The notes under the pieces: generated by a model
Database searches by the model: none
The model's input: only the letters and a program-made list of their open reading frames with translations
What the model was told of the DNA's origin: nothing
Part shown: positions 30,701-38,239 of the stretch, one piece after another
Layout of the letters: every line of letters starts with the position of its first letter
Numbering within the stretch: the stretch's first letter is position 1
Translations under genes and position numbers: made by a program
Assembly: GCA_942490535.1 (NCBI GenBank)
Contig: CALNXQ010000006.1
Coordinates: forward strand, 62,001 to 126,000
Length of the DNA: 64,000 nucleotides
Source of the DNA: JAEINY01 sp942490535
GTDB lineage: Bacteria > Bacteroidota > Bacteroidia > Bacteroidales > Marinilabiliaceae
Direction of reading: 5' to 3'

Positions 30701-32433
30701 CCAACCAAACCATCGATGAAGACCAACCTTTTACCAACATCAACCTGGATGATTATGTGACCGATGAAGACCATCAGGAAGCATTCATCGAGTGGTCTTT
30801 CTCCGGAAATACGGACATCCACCTGGCCATCTCCAACCGGGTAGTCACCATTACTTATCCGGAGAATTGGAATGGCTCTGAAACCATTACGTTCACAGCT
30901 AATGATGGCGCTTTTACCGGTTTCGATGACATCACATTAACTGTTACCCCTGTCAACGATGCACCGGTTGCGATGGATGATACGGATCAATCCTCTGATG
31001 GATTGACCATTCGCACCCTTGTTACTGAAAATGACAGTGATGTAGATGGAAACCTGGATCTAAGCACTATTACGATTACAAGAACACCTCAGTATGGAGA
31101 AGCAACCATTGATGTGGGAACCGGATACATCATTTATATCCCTCAGGACAATTTCTATGGCAACGATAGTTATGAATACCGCATCTGCGATACTAACGGG
31201 GAATGCGACAATGCTTTTGTGTACTTAACCATTACAACCGGTAATGCAGCTCCAACTCCGCAACCAGATGTTGTTTCTCTTAACGAAGATGGTTCCATAG
31301 ATATTACTCCGTTGATAAATGATACTGATCCCAACAACAACCTTGACATGATGAGCTTATCCATTGACGAAGGTCCGGAAAATGGAACCATTCAAGTCAA
31401 TGCTCAAAATGCCTCAATCACCTATACGCCTTATAGTAACTTTAATGGGGAAGACATGATTGTCTACAAAATAGCAGACAATGGGGATCCGAAACTTACG
31501 GCCACCACTACGATTACCATCACCGTTAACCCGGTAAACGATGCACCGGTGGCTGTTGATGATATCCTCAGTGTGATTGAATCCAACACCATCGAATGGG
31601 ATGTGGCTTCCAATGACAGCGACGTCGATGCAGATGTTTTAACCGCCACCATTCATGCCAGCAGCCCGGCTCTGGAAGGACTGGCCATGTTTAAAAACAA
31701 TACCATCCTTGAATACACCGCTCCTCTGAATAAAAACTGCTTTACCGAAGAAATCATTTATGAAATCTGCGATGGCAATGGCGGTTGCCATACTGCCACA
31801 GCATTTATAACTATTGAGCCTCTGGATACAGATGATGATGGTATCCCTGACCTAATGGAAAATATTGGTTACGAATATCAAATAGATAGCGATAGCGATG
31901 GCATCCCCAACAGTGAAGATTTGGATTCCGATGGAGATGGTATCAGTGATGCTATTGAAAGCGGACTGACCGATGCTTGTTCCGATAACCTAAGAGATAG
32001 TGATTCGGATGGCACTCCCGACTTCCTGGATACCGATTCAGATAATGACCTGTACCCAGACCAAGAGGAAGGAACCGGTGATTGCGATAATGATGGCATA
32101 CCTGATTATGTGGATAATGATGATGACTGCCGCGACGAGCAGGATTCGGATACCCAGCCCACAATCTTTACGCCCAATGGCGATGGCGTGAATCAGTACT
32201 TTGAAATACCAGGCGTTTCACAAGCTGAAATCGAAGCCGGAGGCACTGAATTATTCGTCTTTAACCGCTGGGGTGGCCAGGTATTCTTCAAAAAAGATTA
32301 CGACAACAAATGGGATGGCAAATCAGAAGCCAGCACATTGGGAAGTGCTGATTTACCCGAAGGAACATATTTCTATATCTTCAAACTGAAAGATGGTAAA
32401 GTAATAAAAGGAACTGTTTACATTAAACGTTAA
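24757..32433 (+). CDS. Giant repeat-containing surface protein with type-B T9SS sorting domain
   Basis: A 2558-residue secreted protein (signal peptide to about residue 28). Residues 29-1975 hold 19 cadherin-like repeats of about 102 residues, each with a VNENxxYTS start, TGVVSMxARNFExPxD in the middle and ATDEDxN near the end. The acidic D-x-D-x-N motifs suggest calcium binding. Four further Ig/VCBS-like domains follow (about 1976-2356, with NDAPVA motifs), then thrombospondin type 3-like calcium repeats (about 2357-2465, DSDSDGIPNSEDLDSDGDG), and a gliding-motility-type C-terminal domain (2467-2558, FTPNGDGVN to GTVYIKR). The last is the type-B T9SS signal. It is followed by its own PorP/SprF gene, as in SprB-SprF. 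Likely an adhesin or filamentous surface protein. Confidence 0.93.
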   Translation: MKISNSNKIAEVLLPLLFTFIFSSNLYSQFEIQTIPDANVNENAVYTSESPQIINGTPMGTVTWSLGAADPLFTINSETGVVSLAAQNFEDPQDETRDNIFNVEIVAIDEDLYTTSTSWTVTVINQNETVAFDIQTISNADVNENTPYTSLTPQINGTPNGIVTWSLGASADPELTINSETGEVSLVAQNFEVPADENTDNVFNVELIATDADENTASITWTITVINQNETVTFSIETIDAVNVTENEAYTSVTPQINGMPNGIVAWSLGISADPQLTIDSQTGVVSLDAQNFEAPADANTDNIFNVELIATDADENTASTTWTVRIIDQIETVSFGIQSISNANVNENEAYSSGTPLIINETPIGTVTWSLGASADPQLSIDSETGEVSLAAQNFEAPADANTDNLFNVELIATDADGNSASTTWTVRIIDQIETVAFAIETINAANVNENTPYTSVTPTITNGIPIGTVTWSLGATADPLLTINSATGVVSLIAQNFETPADVNPDNIFNAAIIATDQDGNTATISWTITILDVNEIVSFTISPISNLSIDENQPYTSITPALTGDTPIGAITWSLNGNDATHFLINATSGVVNMIAQSFEEPQDWDTGNTYEVVLIATDADNNTATINWTVTINDVIETANFSITPIPSISIDENTAYTSVLPQLTGNTPIGAITYSLSGADMIQFTITPSTGQVTMLAKDFESPQDINGDNIYEVSITATDEDGNNTSMPWTVTVNNVQETSTFSLNTIANASVNENSIYTSEVPAITGTPIGSLSYTLEGVDATLFTINETNGVVSMIARNFEAPADTDLNNVYQITITATDEDLNNTSTSWTVTVNDVIETSIFTIGLINDAIVNENNAYLSVTPVISGIAIGTVSYTLGGTDATSFTIDESTGIVSMVARNFENPADVNTDNIYEVSITATDSDANTATESWTVTITDVIEAASFTISTIEDLLHNENTAYTGITPVISGTPIGSLTYTLTGSDALSFSITATSGVISMVARNFEDPLDVNTDNTYEIGIIATDEDGNTASETWNITITDVLEQAIFTITNLIDVSIGENSAYTSLTPALSGETPIGKVTFSLIGVDATLFTIEASTGIVNMVGRNFENAADANSDNSYEVGITATDEDANTTSISWTVNVTDVLESATYSINTIANALIPENTAYISPTPTISGTPIGTLTYTLGGTDASDFTIDPQTGIVSMVARNFENPEDANADNAYNVSITATDEDNNNNTPPTAWVINVTDVIEAATFTISAIEDVTVSENQIYTSVTPAIIGSTIGTITYTLAGADATLFTLDAETGIVSLTARDYEAPSDANGDNIYELSLIATDEDANNATETWVVTIHNLTESASFTINTIANTSVNENTTYTGVTPTINGSPIGNLQYSLGGTDVSLFTINPSTGVVSMIPRNYELPADSNGDNVYAISITATDEDGNIASMSWQITVTDINEPATFAIETIANANVNENNTYTSATPVITGTPIGTSLVFSLGGADAANFTIDSSTGVIGLTARNFENPQDNNLDNIYEITIIATDEDENQATMSWEVHVIDINEPATFVISTISNVRINENTTYTSVIPTIIGTPIGNQVTFTLTGADAAYFTINPVNGVVTMTARDFESPQDSNQDNIYVVNLTATDVDDNSASTSWLITIDNLQESANFTINTIADLSIGENLVYTSETPVISGPSVGTITWSLSGNDALLFTINPATGVITLPGQNFESPADSNSDNIYQITLRATDQDNNSASIAWTLTVTDVIESSNFSISPIANANIEENSPYSSLPPTITGNPIGNQVSYSISGADASQFTLNATTGVVNMSAQDFEMPADANANNIYEITLTATDADDNTASISWRVIITNVNESSNFAVSPIDNATLSENTFYTSVTPTITGAPVGKVTFSLGGIDGTQFSIDKNTGVVSMVPRNFELPLDNNGDNVYELSITATDHDGNFNIEVWTVTIQDINEPMTVLDIPNQTIDEDQPFTNINLDDYVTDEDHQEAFIEWSFSGNTDIHLAISNRVVTITYPENWNGSETITFTANDGAFTGFDDITLTVTPVNDAPVAMDDTDQSSDGLTIRTLVTENDSDVDGNLDLSTITITRTPQYGEATIDVGTGYIIYIPQDNFYGNDSYEYRICDTNGECDNAFVYLTITTGNAAPTPQPDVVSLNEDGSIDITPLINDTDPNNNLDMMSLSIDEGPENGTIQVNAQNASITYTPYSNFNGEDMIVYKIADNGDPKLTATTTITITVNPVNDAPVAVDDILSVIESNTIEWDVASNDSDVDADVLTATIHASSPALEGLAMFKNNTILEYTAPLNKNCFTEEIIYEICDGNGGCHTATAFITIEPLDTDDDGIPDLMENIGYEYQIDSDSDGIPNSEDLDSDGDGISDAIESGLTDACSDNLRDSDSDGTPDFLDTDSDNDLYPDQEEGTGDCDNDGIPDYVDNDDDCRDEQDSDTQPTIFTPNGDGVNQYFEIPGVSQAEIEAGGTELFVFNRWGGQVFFKKDYDNKWDGKSEASTLGSADLPEGTYFYIFKLKDGKVIKGTVYIKR

Positions 32434-32467
32434 TGTGCAGCATCAGTAAAATTTGAATGATAGAAAA

Positions 32468-33439
32468 ATGAAAATCATGAGAAAGCAAATTATAACACAC
32501 ATCTACACAAGCTGCACAAAAGCCATCCTGCCCTTCCTGCTACTTGCAGCTTTGGGCATGGAAAGTAAGGCACAGCAGGATCCCATGTACACACAATACA
32601 TGTTTAACACCTTAGCGCTCAATCCGGCTTATGCTGGCACCCGCGATATGTTAAGCCTGATGGCCCTTTCGAGGCACCAATGGGTAGGTTTCGATGGCGC
32701 CCCGTCCACGCAAACGGTCACCGCTCACACACCGGTGGCCAGCAAAATAGGTTTGGGCTTATCATTGATCCATGATAAGGTGACACCTACCACCCAAACC
32801 GGTTTTTACTTTGATTATGCCTATCGCATCAAAGTTTCCGGCAAAGCGCACTTATCCTTTGGTTTAAAAGGCGGGTTCAATCATTATCAATTTGATTTAT
32901 CCAGCCTTCACCCCCCTCAACCCGGCGGCGATCCGGCCCTTGAAGTACCGGTGGCCAGCAAATATCTGCCCAACTTCGGATTTGGTTTGTATCTTTACTC
33001 CGATAAATACTATTTTGGTGCATCGGCCCCAAAGTTGCTGGAGAATAAATTGGCCAGCGGCGAAGTGGAAGTATCGGGTGAAGCCGGTAAGGAAACGAGG
33101 CACTACTTTTTTATGGGAGGAATGGTCTTTAATTTGAGCAGTGATGTCAAATTCAAACCCAGCTTTCTCTCTAAAATAACGCAAGCCTCGCCCCTATCGC
33201 TTGACCTTAATGCGAATTTCCTGCTGCGCGAAAAATTATGGCTGGGCGTGCTCTATCGCCTCAACGATTCATTTGGTGCCATGGTGCAATACCAGTTTTC
33301 CCCGCAATTCGGAATTGGTTATGCCTTTGACATGACCACCAATGAAATGCGAAATTACAATAGCGGAACACACGAAATAATGATCTCTTATGAATTTAGT
33401 TTTAAGAAAGATAAAGTTCAAAACCCCCGATACTTCTAA
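32468..33439 (+). CDS. PorP/SprF-family T9SS outer-membrane protein
   Basis: 323 residues from ATG 32468 (the frame is open to a TTG 15 bp earlier; Met at 32477 is also possible). Signal peptide, then the diagnostic QQDPMYTQYMFNTLALNPAY and the AGTRDMLSLMALSRHQWVGF motif, and a strand-rich barrel. SprF-like proteins help a specific partner with a type-B C-terminal domain to be exported or attached at the surface. The gene lies 34 bp after the giant adhesin gene and 1 bp before the PorE-like gene, so the three are surely one operon. Confidence 0.93.
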   Translation: MKIMRKQIITHIYTSCTKAILPFLLLAALGMESKAQQDPMYTQYMFNTLALNPAYAGTRDMLSLMALSRHQWVGFDGAPSTQTVTAHTPVASKIGLGLSLIHDKVTPTTQTGFYFDYAYRIKVSGKAHLSFGLKGGFNHYQFDLSSLHPPQPGGDPALEVPVASKYLPNFGFGLYLYSDKYYFGASAPKLLENKLASGEVEVSGEAGKETRHYFFMGGMVFNLSSDVKFKPSFLSKITQASPLSLDLNANFLLREKLWLGVLYRLNDSFGAMVQYQFSPQFGIGYAFDMTTNEMRNYNSGTHEIMISYEFSFKKDKVQNPRYF

Positions 33440-33440
33440 T

Positions 33441-34958
33441 ATGCGACTGATCATTTTTGTGACGTTTATTGCGTTTTCCATCTCAATGCATGCCCAAAAC
33501 AAAGATTTGGAGAAGGCCAATCAATACTTCGAGGACTTTAATTATTCCAAAGCCATCAGCAGTTACAAGAAATTAATTGATGACGGCGAGAATGCTTACT
33601 ATGCCACCAATCAAATTGCCCATGCCTATCAAAAAATGGGCGAAAGCCAGGAGGCGGTCAAGTGGTTCCGCAAAGTGTTAGACTATCCCGATGTGGATTA
33701 CAGTGTCTATTTTCATTTAAGTCGTGAATTGCAAAAGCTTAAAGAATACGAGGAAGCCGCTGATAACCTCGAAGAATACTATAAACGATCCGGCAAAAAA
33801 CTGGCCATCCAGGCCCCTTCCCTGGCCACCTATATCAAAGAACTAAAAAGTGATTCGACCCGGTATGAAATCACGCCCCTGGCCATTAATACCCCCTTCT
33901 CTGAATTTGGCGCTGTTGTGTATCAGGACAAGCTGATTTTCTCTACCAATCGCCCCTTAAAAAGCATCACTAAACAAGAAGATGTACGCACCGGCATGCC
34001 TTTTTTCAACCTTTTTGAGGCGGACCTCCTTTCCCTGGCAACCAGTGGCGAAACCAAACTCTTCTCCAAGGCCTTGCAGTCGAAGCTCAATGATGGCCCC
34101 ATCTGTTTTGAACCCGACTACCAAACCATTTTCATCACCCGCAATGCCTCTAAATCGTCGGGTTATGCCAGTGAGCTGGATATATATGTGTCCAAGCGCA
34201 AAGACGGTGACTGGTCGAAGGAAATCCAGAGCTTACCCATTCGTAAATCGGGTTACAGCGTGGCTCATCCCTGTTTGAGCAAAGATGGTAAGTTCTTATT
34301 CTTTGCGTCCAACATGCCCGGTGGCTATGGCGGCATGGATCTGTACATGTGCGAAAAGAAAGATGGTTTTTTAAGCCTACCGGTTAATCTTGGTCCGGAT
34401 ATTAACACCATTGGAAACGAAGTATTCCCCTTTATCGCCAGTGATGGCGTCCTTTATTTTTCATCGGATGGTCTCCCCGGTTTAGGTGGGTACGACATCT
34501 TTTTTTCCCGAAGTATTAATGCGCAATATGCGACGCCTTTTAACCTGGGATATCCCCTCAATTCGGCAGCCGATGATTTTAGTCTGACCCTGTCCGATGA
34601 TTCCAAACGCGGGTACTTCAGCTCCAACCGTCAGGGGGGCAAAGGAGAGGATGATATTTATGCGTTATCCATTATTAAACCTCTGGCATATTGCCACATC
34701 AAAGGTGTGGTAACCAATGCTGATACCCGTACGCCCATTGAGGAAGCCTGGGTGGATATTGAAGATGTAAACGGCACCAAAAAAATTCGTCTCAAAACAG
34801 ATGACCAGGGGCAATTCTCGTGTTTTTTGAAAAAAGATAAAAAATATCTGCTACTGTTCAGGAAAAAGTTATTCATTGATTTTAAAGGAGGTCTGATTCC
34901 TGAAGACATGGAAAACTTCGATGAACTCAACGTCAATATTGAGATGCAGGAAAAGTAG
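33441..34958 (+). CDS. PorE-like TPR/PD40 protein without OmpA domain
   Basis: 505 residues from ATG 33441, which gives a clean signal peptide (ending SMHAQ); the longer frame overlaps the PorP gene. TPR helices span about 20-140 (ANQYFEDFNYSKAISSYKKL), PD40/beta-propeller blades about 150-400 (SKDGKFLFFASNMPGGYGGMD and FFSSDGLPGLGGYD-type motifs), and a CarboxypepD_reg-like domain about 410-490. T9SS PorE proteins usually end in an OmpA peptidoglycan-binding domain; here the protein stops before it with no frameshift remnant downstream. It probably assists the adjacent adhesin and PorP without anchoring to the wall. Confidence 0.85.
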   Translation: MRLIIFVTFIAFSISMHAQNKDLEKANQYFEDFNYSKAISSYKKLIDDGENAYYATNQIAHAYQKMGESQEAVKWFRKVLDYPDVDYSVYFHLSRELQKLKEYEEAADNLEEYYKRSGKKLAIQAPSLATYIKELKSDSTRYEITPLAINTPFSEFGAVVYQDKLIFSTNRPLKSITKQEDVRTGMPFFNLFEADLLSLATSGETKLFSKALQSKLNDGPICFEPDYQTIFITRNASKSSGYASELDIYVSKRKDGDWSKEIQSLPIRKSGYSVAHPCLSKDGKFLFFASNMPGGYGGMDLYMCEKKDGFLSLPVNLGPDINTIGNEVFPFIASDGVLYFSSDGLPGLGGYDIFFSRSINAQYATPFNLGYPLNSAADDFSLTLSDDSKRGYFSSNRQGGKGEDDIYALSIIKPLAYCHIKGVVTNADTRTPIEEAWVDIEDVNGTKKIRLKTDDQGQFSCFLKKDKKYLLLFRKKLFIDFKGGLIPEDMENFDELNVNIEMQEK

Positions 34959-34983
34959 ATCGTAGATTCACGTCCTGTTTTAT

Positions 34984-34991
34984 TACTTTTG
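34984..34991 (+). promoter_or_regulatory. -7 element directly before the radical SAM gene
   Basis: TACTTTTG fits TAnnTTTG and lies only 5 bp before the ATG at 34997, which would give a leaderless or nearly leaderless mRNA. Confidence 0.4.
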
Positions 34992-34996
34992 CAACA

Positions 34997-35893
34997 ATGA
35001 ATGAGTCATTTCTTTTATACCACGAACCAGTATTTCGTCCACCTGGCGAAGCGGATTCTGTTATCGTTCAGGTAACTCTGGGCTGTAAATGGAATCAATG
35101 TCGCTTTTGCGAGATGTACAGCACCAAGAAATTTGCCGTCAAATCGTTTGAAACACTGGAAAAAGAAGTGACTTTATTGGCTGGTTTACATCCGGAGACC
35201 TCCCGGGTCTTTATCGGTGACGGAGACATCTTTTCAGCCGATAAGGATTTTGTCATTAAAGTGCTTCAGCTCATTAAAAGAACCTTTCCAAGACTGAAGC
35301 GGATCGCTGCATATGCATCCTCACGCGAAATGAGCAAGTATACTGCAGAGGAGTTGACTGAAATAAAGCAAGCGGGCCTGTCATTACTGTATGTGGGCAT
35401 TGAATCGGGCGATGATGAAGTGTTATTCATGGTTAAAAAGGGGGTTTCTGCCCTTCAACAGATTAACACCCTCAAACTGGCACGTCAAATCGGCTTTAGA
35501 CTGTCGGTAATGATATTAAATGGTGTGGGTGGTAAAAAGTACTCTACTCAACACGCCATTAATTCAGCTTTACTGCTCAATGAAATTCAACCTGAATTAC
35601 TGTCGCTACTGGTCATTTCATTCCCCATGGGACAAGATCACTTCCGCAGTCGTTTGGATGAAGATTTTCAACCGCTGTCGCAATTGGAGACTCTCAAAGA
35701 GATGCGACTACTCATTCAATACCTGGAATTGAACCAAACGGTATTCCGCAGTGATCATGCCTCCAATTACCTGGTGTTTAGAGGGGGTTTAAATCGCGAT
35801 AAAGAGCGCTTTTTGGAGCAACTGGACCACATCATCGAAAATACGGTACACATTCCACGTACGCGTTTAAGAAAGCAAACTTCTTTATCGTAA
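34997..35893 (+). CDS. Radical SAM protein (COG1032-like)
   Basis: A 298-residue cytosolic enzyme. The cluster-binding motif is CKWNQCRFC (C-x4-C-x2-C), the variant seen in a group of short radical SAM proteins whose N-terminus reads ADSVIVQVTLGC. The partial barrel includes VFIGDGDIFSAD (the GGE-like SAM-binding strand), LLYVGIESGDDEVL and VMILNGVGG. The C-terminal extension has no second cysteine cluster. Substrate unknown; similar proteins are described only as radical SAM. It starts 38 bp after the PorE-like gene but may have its own promoter. Confidence 0.88.
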   Translation: MNESFLLYHEPVFRPPGEADSVIVQVTLGCKWNQCRFCEMYSTKKFAVKSFETLEKEVTLLAGLHPETSRVFIGDGDIFSADKDFVIKVLQLIKRTFPRLKRIAAYASSREMSKYTAEELTEIKQAGLSLLYVGIESGDDEVLFMVKKGVSALQQINTLKLARQIGFRLSVMILNGVGGKKYSTQHAINSALLLNEIQPELLSLLVISFPMGQDHFRSRLDEDFQPLSQLETLKEMRLLIQYLELNQTVFRSDHASNYLVFRGGLNRDKERFLEQLDHIIENTVHIPRTRLRKQTSLS

Positions 35894-36522
35894 CAGAAGT
35901 TTGTTTGACGATGCAGGCCAGCACTTTTATCAGGCGGTTACTCTTTTCAATTACCTATTTCTCCGTCTTTACCAAGTATCCGATCCTTTGATCATCCCAT
36001 TCTGATTTCCAGCCCCTACTTTCTAAAGCTCGGTTACGCGTTTCGAAAGCTTTTTTCTGCTTTCCAAAAGGTTGGTCACTATTTCCGGATGTCTGGTTAT
36101 TATAATTTAGTCTTTATTCTGCTCATCCCCCATTGGATGAAGATGACCAAGTGCTTTAAATCTATCAAAAGAGGCGAAACACAAGCAATCATTCACCTGC
36201 CATTCGAACCAATGCCTCTTTGGCATAAGAAAAGTGCGTGAGTGCCCCCATTTCAGATTATGCCAATCATAACCACAGCATCGGCCCGGGAGTAAAAAAT
36301 GAATACTATTCAATGAAGGGTGACAGCCCTTACGAACAAAGCTTGATACAGTGCCCCGGTCATCTATGAAAAGGAACCTATTCGCACTGAAGGGGTAAAA
36401 AAAATGAGCATAATTTAGTTGTAGCTGGCCTAACGGACTGATAAAATAACCTCAACGAGACATCCCAATCTTTTTAGGGTTAACTATTTTCCAAAATAGA
36501 AATAAAAAAACCAATTATCCTG
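35894..36522. other. Intergenic region, possible gene remnant inside
   Basis: No intact gene is seen. On the minus strand, two open segments in different frames (36313-36107 and about 36105-35955) read as protein-like and meet at one point; see the pseudogene entry. The rest (36314-36522) shows nothing recognisable. Confidence 0.5.
35955..36313 (-). pseudogene. Possible frameshifted gene remnant, unknown family
   Basis: The first segment (36313-36107) encodes 68 residues including KRHWFEWQVNDCLCFASFD and ends at a stop. The next frame is open from about 36105 to a stop at 35955 and contains QKKAFETRNRALESRGWK and SEWDDQRIGYLVKTEK. Both read like real, charged protein, and a single-base shift near 36107 would join them. 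I do not recognise the family. It could also be chance open frame. Confidence 0.3.
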
Positions 36523-37683
36523 CTATTTGTCCCGGGCAGGTATCTTAAAGGCAAAAGGAATGGACAGTAAAGCCATGATACCCACCATTCGATAGGTCAG
36601 TTCCAACCCCAGCCAATCGCCCACAAATCCAACTACCATCACCATCAATGCACCAATCAAAAAAGTGGTTGTCATAAAGACGGCATTCACAAAATTATGA
36701 TGCTCCGTTTTATATTCATTCACGATGGCTAAAAACAGCGGACCGGTGGCAAATAGAAACAAACCGGTTAAGATTAAAATCCCCATTTGCAGATATCCGG
36801 TCGTATTTAAAAACAGGAAAAACAGCAGTGGTGCCCCAACAGTGGCAATCACCATCATTCGCCGTCGTCCTATTTTATCCGAAAGACTCCCTGAAAAGAA
36901 AGTCCCTGCCACACCGGCACCCTGCAATACCGAAAGCGATATACCTGCGAACCACAAAGACTCACCACGGGCCTCTAAAAACACAGGCAGGTAAAAAGTC
37001 AGCGCTGATTTCATGGCAGCCCTGAAAAATAAAATGTAGGCAATGGTGGATATAAGCGGTAAAAACTGCTGGAAGGTTTTTAAATATTGCAGTGAGGTAC
37101 TTTTATTCATCTCGTCACTGATGGCTACATTTTTCAGCCGGAAGTAGAGCAACACTGATGCCAAAATACCGGTGGGAATAAAATAGGTGACGCCTTTCAG
37201 TCCCCATAATTCCACGGCCCCTAACACGGCAATGGGGCCAATGGTGCGGGCCAACTCGCCTCCAACCATGTAAAAACTCATGCCCATACCGATGCGCGTC
37301 CCGGACACCTTACGAATCATTACCGGCGACGGCACATGGAAAAAGGAACTACTAATTCCACTCACCAAAACCAATAACACTAAAAACACTTTGGTGGGAG
37401 CCACGGTTACCAAGCTCATGGCTAAAGCCGTGACAGCAGGTGTGAAAATTACAAAATACCGGGCTTTGGTTTTTTCGGCCAACATGCCCACCAAGGGATT
37501 AAAGAGGGTGGGAATGCGCTGAACAACGGATAAAAAGCCCGCAAAGGTCAAACTCAAGCCCATCGATTCACGTAGCAAAGGCAATAAGGGAGCCAAAAAA
37601 GCCGTGTAAATATCGTGAAAGAAGTGGGCAAGGGAAATCAACGCTACTTTACCAGTTTGAAACGGATTGGATGGTTCTTTCAT
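36523..37683 (-). CDS. MFS transporter (fosmidomycin-resistance-like family)
   Basis: A 386-residue inner-membrane protein with about twelve hydrophobic helices. The N-terminus (ALISLAHFFHDIYTAFLAPL) and the SFFHVPSPVMIRKVSG segment are typical of the Fsr-like group of MFS exporters. The MFS motif between helices appears as GSLSDKIGRRRMM (about 255-268). It probably expels a small molecule by proton antiport; the compound cannot be inferred. Monocistronic, with about 160 bp separating it from the DUF3127 gene. Confidence 0.88.
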   Translation of the reverse strand: MKEPSNPFQTGKVALISLAHFFHDIYTAFLAPLLPLLRESMGLSLTFAGFLSVVQRIPTLFNPLVGMLAEKTKARYFVIFTPAVTALAMSLVTVAPTKVFLVLLVLVSGISSSFFHVPSPVMIRKVSGTRIGMGMSFYMVGGELARTIGPIAVLGAVELWGLKGVTYFIPTGILASVLLYFRLKNVAISDEMNKSTSLQYLKTFQQFLPLISTIAYILFFRAAMKSALTFYLPVFLEARGESLWFAGISLSVLQGAGVAGTFFSGSLSDKIGRRRMMVIATVGAPLLFFLFLNTTGYLQMGILILTGLFLFATGPLFLAIVNEYKTEHHNFVNAVFMTTTFLIGALMVMVVGFVGDWLGLELTYRMVGIMALLSIPFAFKIPARDK

Positions 37684-37800
37684 TCCAGGAAGGTCTATTT
37701 AATGGTTGGGATGTGGCTTTACAAAAGCCCAAAAAGGGTTGGTAAAAAGAGCCACAAACGCCTATTATGTGTTCATGATAAACACGGAAACAAAAAAAAA

Positions 37801-37827
37801 TCCTGAATCAGGGTAATGATTCAGGAT
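37801..37827 (-). terminator. Terminator after the DUF3127 gene
   Basis: A perfect 10-bp stem (TCCTGAATCA / TGATTCAGGA) with a seven-base loop, followed by a long T-run on the minus strand, 16 bp beyond the stop codon. Confidence 0.9.
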
Positions 37828-37843
37828 TTTAATAATTATCGAA

Positions 37844-38218
37844 TTAAAACGGTAAATCTTCATCCGGACCAGCTGGCGGTATGTCAGCTTCATTATATGA
37901 TGGCAGCGGTGCATCAGGCGCTAAAGCCGCTTCCTCTTTCTCAATACGCCAGGCCTCCAGGTTAGAAAAGTAATTTACTTTCCCATCTTTTTCCCACTTG
38001 CGTCCGCGTACATCGAAAGTCACTTTAATTTTATCACCAACTTGCAAAGGATCCACTAACGAACAGCGATCCTGTGTTACCTGAAACTTGATAAAATCAT
38101 TCCAGTCGGTATTACGCTCATTAATGACTTCAATCACAAATTCACGTTTCTTAAAACTGGCGTTGATTTCAACAACGTCTTCTTTTACAATTAGATTTCC
38201 TACGATTTCAAAGCTCAT
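37844..38218 (-). CDS. DUF3127 protein with SSB-like acidic C-terminal tip
   Basis: A 124-residue Bacteroidota protein: a beta-rich OB-fold-like body (MSFEIVGNLIVKEDVVEI, KKREFVIEV, FIKFQVTQD, GDKIKVTFDVRGR) followed by a flexible tail ending DEDLPF. That ending closely resembles the D-D-D-I-P-F tip with which SSB proteins recruit repair enzymes. The function of DUF3127 is not established. The tail and fold suggest single-stranded DNA binding or competition with SSB. The gene is 21 bp downstream of the cyclophilin gene, probably in the same transcript. The true SSB in this window (60482-60802) lacks such a tip. Confidence 0.85.
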   Translation of the reverse strand: MSFEIVGNLIVKEDVVEINASFKKREFVIEVINERNTDWNDFIKFQVTQDRCSLVDPLQVGDKIKVTFDVRGRKWEKDGKVNYFSNLEAWRIEKEEAALAPDAPLPSYNEADIPPAGPDEDLPF

Positions 38219-38239
38219 TATCTATTTCTTTGAATGGTT

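Noticed and set aside
25320..31652. Many open frames on the minus strand inside the giant gene
   Set aside because: They are antisense by-products of the repeat codons, recur at repeat spacing and do not look like proteins.
33390..33440. Longer start of the PorE-like gene inside the PorP gene
   Set aside because: It would hide the signal peptide; ATG 33441 gives a typical one and leaves a 1-bp gap.
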